Shown: in pieces, positions 32,849 to 44,285 of the stretch
How the letters are laid out: each line of letters starts with the position of its first letter
Position numbering within the stretch: the first letter of the stretch is position 1
Assembly: GCA_025667525.1 (NCBI GenBank)
Contig: CM046882.1
Span: 521,446,618-521,510,617 of the forward strand
DNA length: 64,000 nucleotides
Origin: Glebionis coronaria
Lineage: Eukaryota; Streptophyta; Magnoliopsida; Asterales; Asteraceae
Reading direction: 5' to 3'
Program-made: the position numbers and the translations under genes
Notes under the pieces: generated by a model
Told to the model about the DNA's origin: nothing
Database searches by the model: none
What the model saw: the letters and a program-made list of their open reading frames with translations, nothing else

Positions 32849-35800
32849 ACTGTGGCATCACATGCCAAATCATATGCTATGTAATTACATAAAAACGACT
32901 AGAAAAAGGATGAAAAAACGATTTTTTTTCTTGATGTTTGATTATGATTTGATTATAGATATTGTAATTATTAATATAGATTTAATTAGATCCATAATAT
33001 TATGTAAAAAATGAGTTGGCATTATTTTTACTTAATAGCAAAACGTTAATTACAACTACGTGTGTAATTTACGTGTTCTCTGGTATGTTATGCATGTTTA
33101 AATGGTTTAAATAATTAAACCATGCATGCTAATTGTTATTATCCATGTTTTAGATGCTTAGCATGCTTACTAATGCTATTGGATCTATAAAACGCTAATT
33201 GGCTTGGTGTATTCATGCTAGAGATGTGTTTTATAAAATTGTTTTAAGGATGAAATTGCGACACTTGAACATAAAATATTTTTACTAAAATAATCTGTAT
33301 AGTTTTTGACCTTAATTCCTTTTTGACACTAAAAACTAGATTCTACACAACATTTTAGTTTTAGCCAAAATCTGGAAAAAATCGTCTTCCTGTTGATTTT
33401 TTGGTTTCAAAATAGAATCAAAATAAAATTTTAAAGTTGGATTTAGAAGATTTTTTATATCTAGTGTCAAATATTGTTATTTAATTGGTAGATAGCATGT
33501 TTTTATTTATAGTTAATATGTTTGATATTTTAGTCTTGTTTTATTTAATATAGATATTGTTTTGATTTATTTTCCTAAATTGTTTAGTCTATTATAAATG
33601 CAAAATTTATTTTTTTAGATATAAAACGGACTAACTAGGGTAAGTAAATGGGTCTTTTGACTTAATATTTATTTATTTTAGAACTATATAGAAAACTAGT
33701 TTTTATTTGACACCTATAATGTTTTAGTTAGACATCACTAGAAAAGAATAGGCGGATCTCTCTGATTTCCTAAAGAATAAGTCCTTTTTGTGTATTTTCC
33801 AAGACACGATAAAGTCAAATGGGGATCGTAGCAAGGTTTAGCTGAGTATTTCGTTGGCACTCGTTAGATTTGTGAGAAAAACCTGATCGAACAAACCTAT
33901 GACATGTTATAAAACTAGTATAACGTTTTTAAAACAGTGGGTATCTCGGTTTTGGATAACTAGTGGATTCAAGAACCCGAGGAATATATTCTATTTAAAG
34001 AAAGTTTAAAAATATGAAAAAATTCATTTTTAATAAACTTGTTATAAAAGGAAGTTTACATCTTACTTTTATACGATTTTGTCATTTAATTTTAATATTT
34101 AATATACCCACTTAAGTAAGTTCTGTACTATCCAATGTACATAGTCACTTGAGCTTGGATAATTCATCAAAGACAGTCTTAGTCTTAACAAAGACAAGGC
34201 AATATAATAACCATAGGGTCAGACCCGAGGCTATAAAATTGTTGACTAAGTATTGGACTACTTACGTCTTGGTCAGACCTTTTGCACGAAGTACTAGATG
34301 AGGCAAAACATGACTTGACTACGATTATGCTAGATAATATAGTCAGATCTCATAATGTCTAAGAGTTGCACCGGTAACAATTATCATTCGATGATTACCT
34401 TTTGAATTATTTTATTTCTAGCAGATCAACTACATGGGTAGTTAATTTTATAAGAGAGTTATTATCGAAAATACTAATTTTAAACTTTCCAAGTTCTTTT
34501 AATGTATTAATCCAACGTAAACCATGTTCATTTTCCATGAGAAAAATAAAAGTTAAGTGAAAAAGCTATAAAATGAATAATTGAATTATCCCTAATTCAA
34601 ATCAAACATATGAAAAACCTAAATGGTAAGTTAAATTTCATATCTTATTGGATAACTAGAGAACTTATGTCTTTAGCTACCAAAGGTAAATATCTTGATA
34701 TGATCAAAACATATTTAAAAATTTGATTACAAAGACGAAAATATCACCGCATAACTGGTAAAACAATAACTAAAGAACCAGTTGTCTATAGTTGTTTGTT
34801 TTGAACAAGTTAAGACGCTACACACCTAGAGGGTATTTGTAGGTGTGTATAAGGGAGGGAAATTGCTTGTCAATTTTAAAAGTTAATAAGTTATATATGT
34901 ATATATGGAAAGTCAATCTTAGGTATATATAAGAACTTAACACACTTCTTTGAATATCTAAGTACTTATTACTAGTCAAATGTGACTCACATTAGCAATA
35001 ATGTGTGAATATTCAATACATGGAAGATAAAATGTCACTTACCTTCACTAGTAATTAAACACTCCAAGTATGGTCAAAATAAATGGGAGTAGTACATTTT
35101 ATATGAAATGTTGTCAATTTCAATGGGAGCTATAAGCAGCTCACTTTATTTCTTGTTGGACTTGAAATAATGAATTAATTTCCAAGTGTGAAACATCTTC
35201 ATTTAATAAGAATCACCGTGTATTATCTTCGATAACTTGTTGCCTTTCGAGTTTTCGTCTCTGATGTTGAAGTTATCTACAAGATAGTTATGCAAGATTC
35301 AATATTAATAGATGAAGTTCTACTTGTACTAGCTTTGATTTAATCTATACTTAATTCTATTTATGACACTATCATATTGTTGATACAAATGAACTAATCG
35401 GTGTAGTGTTGTTTTATGCAATAAGTAGTTCCGTAACCAAGTAGGAGAAATCTTTATTGTGGGCAAAGAACAGCTTTGACAATATGATTAAGGGTTTGCT
35501 ATACTTCATAAGTAGAGGTGGCAAATCTTGCTCATTTGATAAATATGGGCACTTTTTGCCTATTTTCAAAAAAGGATGGGGCACTTTTTGCCCATTCTTT
35601 ATTATTAATGGGCTAAACGGGCGCATATATAAGAAAATTATGGATTTAATGGGCGATCATGTAAAACACTAATTAGGCTACTCAGCGGATATTTTATATT
35701 TAGTTTTTATCCCCGGCTTTTAAACAAGTATTTTTATTTTTTAATTCTACGTTTTTATATGTATTTTTTCTCATTTTAGCTTGCGCCCGTTTAGCCCTCC

Positions 35801-38800
35801 CGTTTTACCCGTGCCCGTTTAGCCCACGCCCATTTGGCCCGCCGCCCGTTTAGCCCGTCGCCCGTTTAGCCCGCCGCCCGTGCCAGCCTGCCCGCCCGTT
35901 TTGCCACCTCTATTCATAAGTAAGGAAACTATTACTTCATTAGGACTACTATACGTTTTTGGTAGGTTGGCCTATTAGATATGAAACGTCAAGTTAGAAA
36001 AATAAACTACATGATTATTTTTCTAGGAAACGATAAACATGGTAAGTTTATTGTTAACTTGAAAGTTACTATTGAGACCATGGATGGTACTCATTTTTAC
36101 TCTAGTTTAATAAATGTTATGTCTCATTATTAAGACATTTACATTAAATCTTCTACTTTTAAAAGACTTACAACTTAAAGTAAGATTTGTTAGCTTGTAA
36201 TATCTTATTGATTAAGACATGTGCATGAGGTCATTGATTTGTTTCAAGACTTATAACAAATAGTAAAGATTGGATGAATATGTCTACTAGTTGAGACATA
36301 TACGTTAAGTTTTGATTAGATCAAAGACTTATGATTAAGAGCATGCAATTGACTTAATGGTCCTATTGATCCTATTAAGTTTTGTACTTAATATTGACAT
36401 AACAGACAAAGCCACGAAGTATAAGTTCAACAAATAAATTATAAGATTATCTTATAAATTTGATCTTATTAAAATACTAATATATGGTATGTCCAATAAG
36501 AGAAAACAAAATGTATACATCGATATGTTTTGTATTTGACTATTGATGAATTTACTTATTATCTCTTAAAAGATATCAAGGTTAGAAAATTGAGTATGTC
36601 TTAAATATACTCAATATGACTCCAAAATGGAAGGTCTATTAAGACATTATTCTTAGAATAAGATGGGATGAATCCATAGAGTCTTATTTAGAGTTTAGAC
36701 TTTGTTAGAAATCTTGGAGATTATATTAACAAACACCCAATACTACTTAGTGTATTTTGTAGGATGCCCAAAGGAACGATGGAATAATGCTCCTACAACC
36801 CCACACATAGAACAAAAGGTTTGTTGCTCGATAAGTTTAGTTCATTGAAAATAGTCTCACTTTACAAGAAGCGAGTGAGAATCCTACACTTGCACGAAGC
36901 AAGTGGGAGTCTTGAATTATCTTAAGGACATAATACACAAGCCTTTTAAACACACATGCTGAAGTCAACTAAGGCTAAACATGGAAATATGGAACCTTAG
37001 AATGCTGTTACTGCATTCATAGATCCGCAAAGATTTCTCATAATATTTTATGATATTAATATTGAGGTTTATGATTTAGAAGATCAGTGTGATACTACTA
37101 AACATAAATGATGTATTGTCAAATTTTGGATTTGATGAATAAATCAACACTATGAATGGAAACATTTTGTCTTTAGAAAGATGATTATAATTTTGAATTT
37201 GATGGATTAGTCACCTATCAGTTATTTGATGAGGTTTAAAATGATTTTCTTTGTCAGGAAGAATCATTAGGACAATGTTATATATGTTTATTGCAAGTAA
37301 ATGATATACGTTTTAAATCATACTTAAGAAATTGACTATGATTAAAACTTCTATATTTACAAACAATAAATATGTAAAGATGTTTTAATTGTCATACTAG
37401 ATTTAAATGTTAGAGTTATGACAAATTAGGTTACAAAACGTTTTGACGAATGATTACCTTGTGAGGACAATATGTAATAATACGAAGATTTTATGAATCC
37501 ATAAATAATCTTTATAAGGTATACAAAATGCTAGAATCCATATATGGATTAAAAACATGCATCTAAGTGAGCAAAGTCTTATGCTTAGTTCTTAAATCAA
37601 CCACTTGTAAGATTTGATTATAATCATAAATAAGATGGCTCATGAGTAAATCTCAAAGCTAGTGGGAGTGGTTTGTTTTATTTCTCTAAAATTGAATATG
37701 TTCTTAAATATATTAGAAACAATATTTTATCTTATAAATTATTCTTAAGAGTAAAATAAAGTCTCTTTTAAGTATTTTAGAAAATGAAATTTTTGACTAT
37801 GGAAAATATGTTATGATTTGACGTATGTGGTGAATTTAGTCTAAATACAATATAAGTGATCATTGAGTAAATCCTGATTGGTGTATCTTACATGGTAAGT
37901 TTGAATACATGAATAAATTTCTTAAGACCCATTGAAGGATTCATTAAGAGCATTATATTGTACATGAGATAAGTTGTGTCATTTGCATGAATACAACAAG
38001 TTGACTTGATAACATTAAATCTAGTTGAAAGATATTATAAATAATGTTACAAGTTACAACATTAAAGTCTAACTGGAAGACATTAGAAGGAATGTTGAAA
38101 ACATTAAAATCTAAATGAAAAAAATTAGTAAGAACATTCAAATGAGTGTTAGATTAGGAATGTATTCCTAGAACCGATAATGGAAATACTTTGGATATAC
38201 TTTGTGGTAATCATAGTAATATCATTATGATTGGACAAACTTGAAGTTTGTATAAATATCCAAACCATTGTTTAAGGAATTGTTCAGGGTTTACAAAAAT
38301 AGTAACATAGTGGTATGATGTACACTGGTGTTTGTTTTAATTGAGACAATACTCAATTTCAGTTTTAGTAAGTCTTTATCATGAATGACCTCATTGCCAA
38401 AATGACATGTTTAGTTTAAAAGCATAATTGCATTAAACATTAAAAAGTTAGAATATTTTACAGTTTTGGAAACTGTAGTGATAAATATTTTCAATAAGTG
38501 TATTGTACATCTTATGAAAAGTAGTGTGACAATTAATATGATATTATTATATCATAGTGCACGCGTATAAATTGACTTATCATCGTGTTACTCAAAGAAT
38601 ACACTAGTTGTGATTATGAATAAGTATTCACAAAGTTCCACAAATCAATAATCTAGTTTGTAGGAATTTATATCTTATCAACAATTGATTGTTGAGACTA
38701 AGACGATAGTATTCCAGCTAAGATTATCATGTAGTGATCTTAAATTAGTATTTGGATAAGGGACGATTAAGCAATTGTATTAACTGATAAATTGACATAC

Positions 38801-39607
38801 GAGGTGTGATCGTTTTAATTAAAGACTATTGGGTCAGATATTTACATGTTTAATCCATGGATGTAATATCTGCATATTTATATGTATTATATACATTCTA
38901 AATATTAATAGTCGTCATCAGTATGAGAATATTGTTCAACTAACACAAATAGGAGGGTTGGTTATATCTTTGTTAAAAAGATATATAAAGATGAATCTTC
39001 CAAACTCATAGGTTATACAATGTGGTTGATTTATTGGAAGACCTCAACGTGTAAATCTTCTTTATGGACCGTCGTCATTAAGAGATTACACTAATGGTAG
39101 AGTATTGCTTATCCTTAGACTTGAGATGTAAGCAGATCTTCGCATTGATGGATAGCATTTCTTGATTTAGCGTAAACGATGTGTCAGTTTAATGGGTAGT
39201 TATAAAACCTATTTCATAAATGTCTTTGACATGTGTGAAAGGTACTTGTAGGCAAAATGGGATTTTGTTCCTCCATGAATGGAGTATGATACATATTGGG
39301 CCCCTTGTAGGGTTGATCAAGATGTTTGTGTGATCGTGCTCAAACTGTAGTAAAGATGATTCTTTTTACATTGATAATCGTGATCACAAATGAGAATCAG
39401 ATTCGTTAATACATAAAATGATTTTTGATCCATATTCACGATTAACAGTATCAGAAACAAAAGGGATGTAGTAATTTATACCATAAGGCTGAGATTGTTT
39501 AATGAAATCAAATTCATGTACTTTTGGGAGCATTGATGGTGTTGCTAGACTATCTGTCAGTGTTAGTATTGAAGTACGCTATGACGGAAACTTCCGCAGG
39601 CAAGAGC
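32849..39607 (+). other. eroded interior of old LTR element
   Basis: 6.7 kb with a base composition strongly shifted to A and T and only short frames. Apart from the hAT-type MITE at 35513-35912 I see no feature. Short related repeats (AAGCGAGTGAGAATCCTACA near 36870, GCAAGTGGGAGTC near 36900) hint at decayed non-coding repeats. Confidence 0.6.
35513..35912. mobile_element. hAT-type MITE, 400 bp
   Basis: Terminal inverted repeats TAGAGGTGGCAAA and TTTTGCCACCTCTA, flanked by an exact 8-bp duplication TTCATAAG (35505-35512 and 35913-35920), which is the hAT hallmark. The interior is rich in TGGGC/CCCGTTTAGCCC-type repeats. No coding capacity. It is nested in the old LTR element. Confidence 0.9.
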
Positions 39608-40826
39608 TGTTGGGTTGTGCATAAGTCATAGTTAGTATTTTATACGGCCGGAAATACGTGGGCGTAAAAGATCACACACTTAGACATCAAAAATCATCAA
39701 TACTACATATAAAAGAGATTAGTATCTCTCTCATATTAATTATTAAGTAGTACATATTCATATACATATTGTACAAGCTATCTATCTTAAAAATTTAAGC
39801 AATTACTAATATTTAAGTAACACAAATATATATGCACATTGTACAAGCTAATATAACACGTGGGGTTACGAAACTTGAATTGAATGACGTCATTATGATT
39901 ATCTTCATTATTAATTATAATAAAAACATGTTCAAAAAAGTAATATTAAATGGATCGCTATACATTTATTTTCTAAATTTTTGGTCATGCGTAAAGTTTT
40001 TATCCAAAAGAAACATGTTATCGAAGAATATCACTCGCTAAAAGTATGATTACAGGTACCTGCCGCTGCATTGTATGGGTACCCTGCTAGTCTTTTATTA
40101 AGATATATGATAAAATATGGTTATATTTATTGTATATAATTAATTTGATCAAAGTGAATACTTAGCGGTATTAATTTAGTAAGTTAAAAGGTTTAATGAG
40201 TATTAATTAAAAGGATTAAGACTTTAAGGTAATTAATGTAATACTTAATAGAGTATCAAAGAAAGTCAAAAAGTCAACACCAAAGGTGCTAAGGGGAGTG
40301 GACAGCCGAACATAGCAACAAGGAAGGGAGAGGAGATTTTTCTTGAAATATTTTAATTGGTTAGGAAGATTAAGATTTATTCCTAAAATAGCCTAAGCTT
40401 TCTACTATATAAACAAAGAGATTAAGATCACTTTGTGATAAGTTAAAAAATCAAATCTCTCCTATCTTTGACTCTCTTTGGCCGTCACATATCACACATC
40501 AAACCAAGGTTTTTTTATCTCTTGGTTTATCAAGTATTCTCTTGTTCAAGATCTAGCAATCAAAGGTGAATGATTGAAGTGTCGTATCGACTATCTTAGA
40601 TAATATCTACTTTGATCTTTTGGGTTTTACTTTTAAATCGGTTTTGTTGATTAGAGGGGTTTTCTTCGTTGGTGATTTTGGGTTCTTTTTAACCATTATG
40701 GTAAGAAAATGCATGCAATTCTAATCTTTACGTTAATTAATTTATGTGCATATGTGATCTACTTGTTCAGCTCCGTTTACTCTTGATACATGTACATATG
40801 ATACATTAGGTTATTAAATTCCATCA
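39608..40826 (+). repeat. right LTR of old element with insertion
   Basis: Starts TGTTGGGTTGTGCATAAG and ends ATTCCATCA, followed by ACTTT. An extra segment of about 400 bp (about 39691-40090) has no match in the left LTR. The remainder aligns, for instance TCTTTTATTAAGATATAT at 32108 and 40091. Confidence 0.75.
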
Positions 40827-40839
40827 ACTTTATTATTTT

Positions 40840-41460
40840 ATTTCTTTTTAATTTTTAATTTAGTATACATACTTTAACGTTACTTGTCGCATTTATTAGG
40901 TTCTTCTACATCTTTGTACGTTTTGAATGTTTTCATCCGTTTTTGTTAGTTTTATCCGATTTAGACGTTTTCATCCGTTTTGTACGTATGTTTTTATTCA
41001 TTTTAAACCTTTTTTACGTTTTATTTATACTTAAATCGATTTTATTTATATGTTTTTAACTTTTTTACATTTTATTTATACTTGACCCGATTTTATTTGT
41101 ATGTTTTTAGTCATTTCTTAAGTTTTTTGCACATAAGAAAACTGATAAAAACGGATGAAAATTTTGAAAGCGTATGAAAAAGATAAAAACGGTAAAACGT
41201 ACCAAATCCTGGAAAAATGTAAACGGACGAAAGATGTATAAAGCGTTCAAAAACTATAAAAACAAATGAAAGCGTACAACAAAAGTTTAAAATAAAAAAA
41301 ACCGTATAAAATGGACGAAGCACGTATAACAACTATCAAAAATGAATAAAAGTGACAAAACGGATGAAAAATTTCAAAACGTATAAAGATGTAGAAAATC
41401 TAATAAACGCGGTAAATAAACTAAAAGTATGTATACAAAATAAAACAATAATCAATAATT
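40840..41460. repeat. foldback (long inverted repeat) element
   Basis: Left arm about 40862-41105 and right arm about 41130-41437 are inverted relatives: TAGTATACATACTTT against AAAGTATGTATACA, and CATCTTTGTACGTTTTGAAT against TTCAAAACGTATAAAGATG. Both arms are built from CGTTTTNATCCGTTTT-like motifs. No coding frame. Outer boundaries are uncertain. Confidence 0.7.
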
Positions 41461-42045
41461 AAAAAAACAATAATCATTTAAAAAAATTAAAACTAATTTT
41501 TTTAAAAACTATAGAGACTACAAGTTATGATATTTAGGCCTATAAAATAGACTTACACCATTTATATTTTGCTAAGTGTCAAACACTAATTTTCTCTCAT
41601 AATATTAATCAATCAAAATTTGAATTCAACCAATAATATTTGTAGGTTCATTTTTATTTACGGAACACGAGGATATTTACGTCATTTCGATCCAACAGAG
41701 TTGGTGGTCAAAGTACAAAACTTGATACGGGTCAAATTCACAAGAAGAAAATTCGTTACTTTTTGTTTCAAAGGATGATATTTGTTTAATTTGACAAACC
41801 ACAAAAACGATTTATTAAATGAACTCTTTTAATTATATATCTCATTTGATCAAAACTGATATCGCTTAATCATTTTTGTTTTAAATTATGTAAACCAAAT
41901 ACAATTTTTTTTTTAAATTTTAAAAACAGGTATAAGAATAAGTGAGCCGGAAATGTGAAATAGAATAGCAAAAGGGGTTAAAAAGTTAAAATGTATGTCT
42001 CTTGGTCTGAATGAGGCATCACATTACAACGTCCTGAGTTCCCTT
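41461..42045. other. intergenic sequence upstream of BG1-like gene
   Basis: AT-rich. It includes the diverged dispersed repeat at about 41645-41800 related in inverse to 31790-31960. Otherwise nothing is recognised; the proximal part presumably contains the gene's promoter. Confidence 0.4.
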
Positions 42046-42053
42046 TATAAAAA
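42046..42053 (+). promoter_or_regulatory. TATA box of BG1-like gene
   Basis: TATAAAAA lies about 229 bp before the ATG, followed by a CT-rich leader (CACTCTCTCTTTCTTAATC near 42109-42127) typical of plant 5' UTRs. Confidence 0.6.
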
Positions 42054-42213
42054 GGCAACCAAACATAACATAATTTGAAGTGAACCATCACCAACCCATC
42101 CACACTCACACTCTCTCTTTCTTAATCATCATCATCAAACACCTATTTTTCAACTTCACTTAGACATCTTTGTTCCCCAATCTCCATTTTTCACTCATTA
42201 TATACTATTCTAA

Positions 42214-42222
42214 ATGTGTTGA
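42214..42222 (+). promoter_or_regulatory. minimal upstream ORF in BG1-like leader
   Basis: ATG TGT TGA, a two-codon upstream ORF about 53 bp before the main start. If the leader is transcribed as the TATA position suggests, it could lower translation of the main frame. Confidence 0.4.
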
Positions 42223-42274
42223 ACACACTACACATTTCATTTTCACTTGATAGTTTCCTTAGAATTAGGTGAGC

Positions 42275-43261
42275 ATGTATAGAAGAGGTAGAGAAAATCC
42301 TTCTTTTTCGTCGTCATTACTCGATGAGATCTACAGATCCATCGACCAACCAGACGACGAAAAAGAGAAACACTTTTACGAGAAAAGTGATAGATGTTTT
42401 AAAAATGAGTATGAATGTGAAAAAGTATTGATTAGGAGGAGATCACTTGTGGATGTGAAAAGGAGCATTAACTTCACCAGCTCGAGCTCTTCTGGCTCGA
42501 GCTGTGGTGGAGGATTCTCATCCTCAGAAACAGAATCGGTTTACGGCCTGTCTAGGCCTAAACCGATCCGTACAACCACAAAACAATCCAATTCGTATAG
42601 CCATAGATACGAATTGGAAGATCTACAACCTAAAAAGCATGAAAGCAAATTCGTGAAGACGAAATCACGCGCAATGAAGATATACGGCGATTTAAAGAAA
42701 GCGAAACAGCCGATCTCACCTGGAGGTCGATTAGCATCGTTCCTAAACTCGATTTTCACTTCCAACAACGCGAAAAATACGAAATCAGTTCCTAGAACCT
42801 ATGATCATCACAACCACATGAAGTCGAAATCTGTTAATGCATCAACATGCTCATCAGCCTCTTCGTTTTCGCGCTCGTGTTTAAGCAACACACCTTCATC
42901 TAGAGGCAAATTAACCAATAGTAACAAAAGCAGGTCCGTTCGTTTCGTTATCGTAGAGGACGAAAGTCGCAAATCCGAGAAAACTGCACGTGAAAAAACA
43001 CGTAAAATCGAAGAAGCTGCTAGAAATTTGCTAAAAAACTACCAGAAAAAAGTCGAATGCTTCGAAAACTACGTAACAAGCAATGTGAAAGATCATAATG
43101 AGATTGAAATGAGCTACGATGACGATGACGACGACGACGTCAGTAGTAACGCGAGCTCGGACTTATTCGAGCTCGAGAATTTTGCGGTGATTGGAAATGA
43201 AAAATATGGCGATGAGTTACCGGTGTATGGAACAACTCGAATTGATATGAACATTATGTAA
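42275..43261 (+). CDS. BG1L: BIG GRAIN 1-like protein
   Basis: Single-exon gene of 328 aa starting MYRRGRENPSFSSSLLDEIY. The in-frame GTG six bases earlier is not a plant start. Family-typical blocks in order are SSLLDEIYRSID (residues about 13-24), KTKSRAMKIYGDLKKAKQPI running into SPGGRLASFLNSIF (128-161), CSSASSFSRSCLSNTPSSRG (192-211), SVRF (221-224), EEAARNLLKNYQKK, an acidic run (282-288), SSDLFELENFAVIG (294-307) and ELPVYGTT near the end. Rice BIG GRAIN1 is a plasma-membrane-associated, auxin-induced positive regulator of auxin response and organ size; dicot homologues are called BIG GRAIN 1-like. There is no enzyme domain, the protein is Ser-rich and basic with acidic patches, and no break is seen. 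It is the only clear host gene, set between transposon blocks. Confidence 0.92.
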   Translation: MYRRGRENPSFSSSLLDEIYRSIDQPDDEKEKHFYEKSDRCFKNEYECEKVLIRRRSLVDVKRSINFTSSSSSGSSCGGGFSSSETESVYGLSRPKPIRTTTKQSNSYSHRYELEDLQPKKHESKFVKTKSRAMKIYGDLKKAKQPISPGGRLASFLNSIFTSNNAKNTKSVPRTYDHHNHMKSKSVNASTCSSASSFSRSCLSNTPSSRGKLTNSNKSRSVRFVIVEDESRKSEKTAREKTRKIEEAARNLLKNYQKKVECFENYVTSNVKDHNEIEMSYDDDDDDDVSSNASSDLFELENFAVIGNEKYGDELPVYGTTRIDMNIM

Positions 43262-44000
43262 AAATGTTATTACTGTTAGGTTACTTTTAGTTACTACTAA
43301 TAGTTATTGGTGTGGGTTTTTTTTTTTTTTTACTGAAATATATTAGAAGTTAAATAATTTGTTATGACTATTTTTGTTGTGATTTGTATTTTGGGTTAAT
43401 TTTAGTGATTTGTTTTTTTCTTCTAGTTCTTTTTCATATTCTATGCATGATAACTTTTGTATACTATAATTTTTAGTTTTGGTTAAATTGATTAAACATT
43501 TCAACATGACATGTTAATGCATAATTTGATGAGGTAGGGTTTGATGACTTTCTTGGTTGTTCATCGTCATCTCAGGCCTTGAATAGTGTTGCAAATAAAT
43601 TAGCAACCGGTTAAAAAAGAACCCGAGGTTAGAGCTTCGGGATCCACCATCCAACGATCAAGTTAGTTACCGTATATGTGTGGTATCAAAGAGATGCATG
43701 GTTGTGAATAACCTGTTAGTTGTAAAGAATAAGATCTTACCCGTGATATATAAGGTATGGATTAGGGTTAGGTTAATTAAATATGAGTCGCTCTTCTATC
43801 GCGTCTGGTTTATTTCAAACTATACGTCTACATAACATGAATGTGTTATATCTAAGAAAATGAAACTAATGATAAATTTGCACTAATCACATATTTAGTA
43901 CACTAATATCTTATTAGCTATTGGTTGGCACATTTTAGAAATGAAAAGTAATATTAGTATAAGAAACAAATAAACAAGTAGATATAAAGGTAGTGTGAAT
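43262..44000. other. 3' flank of BG1-like gene
   Basis: Contains the presumed 3' UTR with a T-run at about 43316-43332 and AT-rich sequence. No other gene or repeat is recognised. Confidence 0.5.
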
Positions 44001-44002
44001 TA

Positions 44003-44283
44003 CTCCCTCCGTCCTAAAATTATTGTCCCCCGACAAAAAACACACAGTTTTAGAAAAGTGCATCTTTTCAACTTTCTCTCTCTTACTTTTTGCAGAAAAA
44101 CAGTTTTACCCTTAATCAATTAATTTAAAACCTTTTTAAAGTTTGTAATTATGATTTCAATTAAGGGTAACCTAGTAATATTGATCTAAAATTTATACCT
44201 ATATATAGAAGTTTTAGAAGTGGACAATTAATTTGGAACAACCCAAAAAGGAAACGTGGACTATAATTTTGGGACGGAGGGAA
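44003..44283. mobile_element. Stowaway MITE, 281 bp
   Basis: CTCCCTCCGTCCTAAAATTA at the left and GGACTATAATTTTGGGACGG... at the right are the classic Tc1/mariner-related Stowaway termini, flanked by TA dinucleotides (44001-44002 and 44284-44285). No coding capacity. Confidence 0.92.
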
Positions 44284-44285
44284 TA

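Larger units (their letters stand above)
32013..40831 (+). mobile_element. old LTR retrotransposon with 5-bp target duplication
   Basis: Two related LTRs (32018-32848 and 39608-40826) face the same way and are bounded by ACTTT at 32013-32017 and 40827-40831, a perfect target duplication. After the left LTR, ACTGTGGCATCAC may be a decayed primer site. The interior is AT-rich, with stops in all frames and no recognisable Gag, RT or integrase. It is either an eroded copia-like element or a large non-coding derivative. LTR divergence and the many indels show that it is much older than the Athila-type insertion. Confidence 0.75.

Noticed and set aside
39608..40826. Independent solo LTR
   Set aside because: The matching left LTR and shared ACTTT duplication show it is the right LTR of one element.
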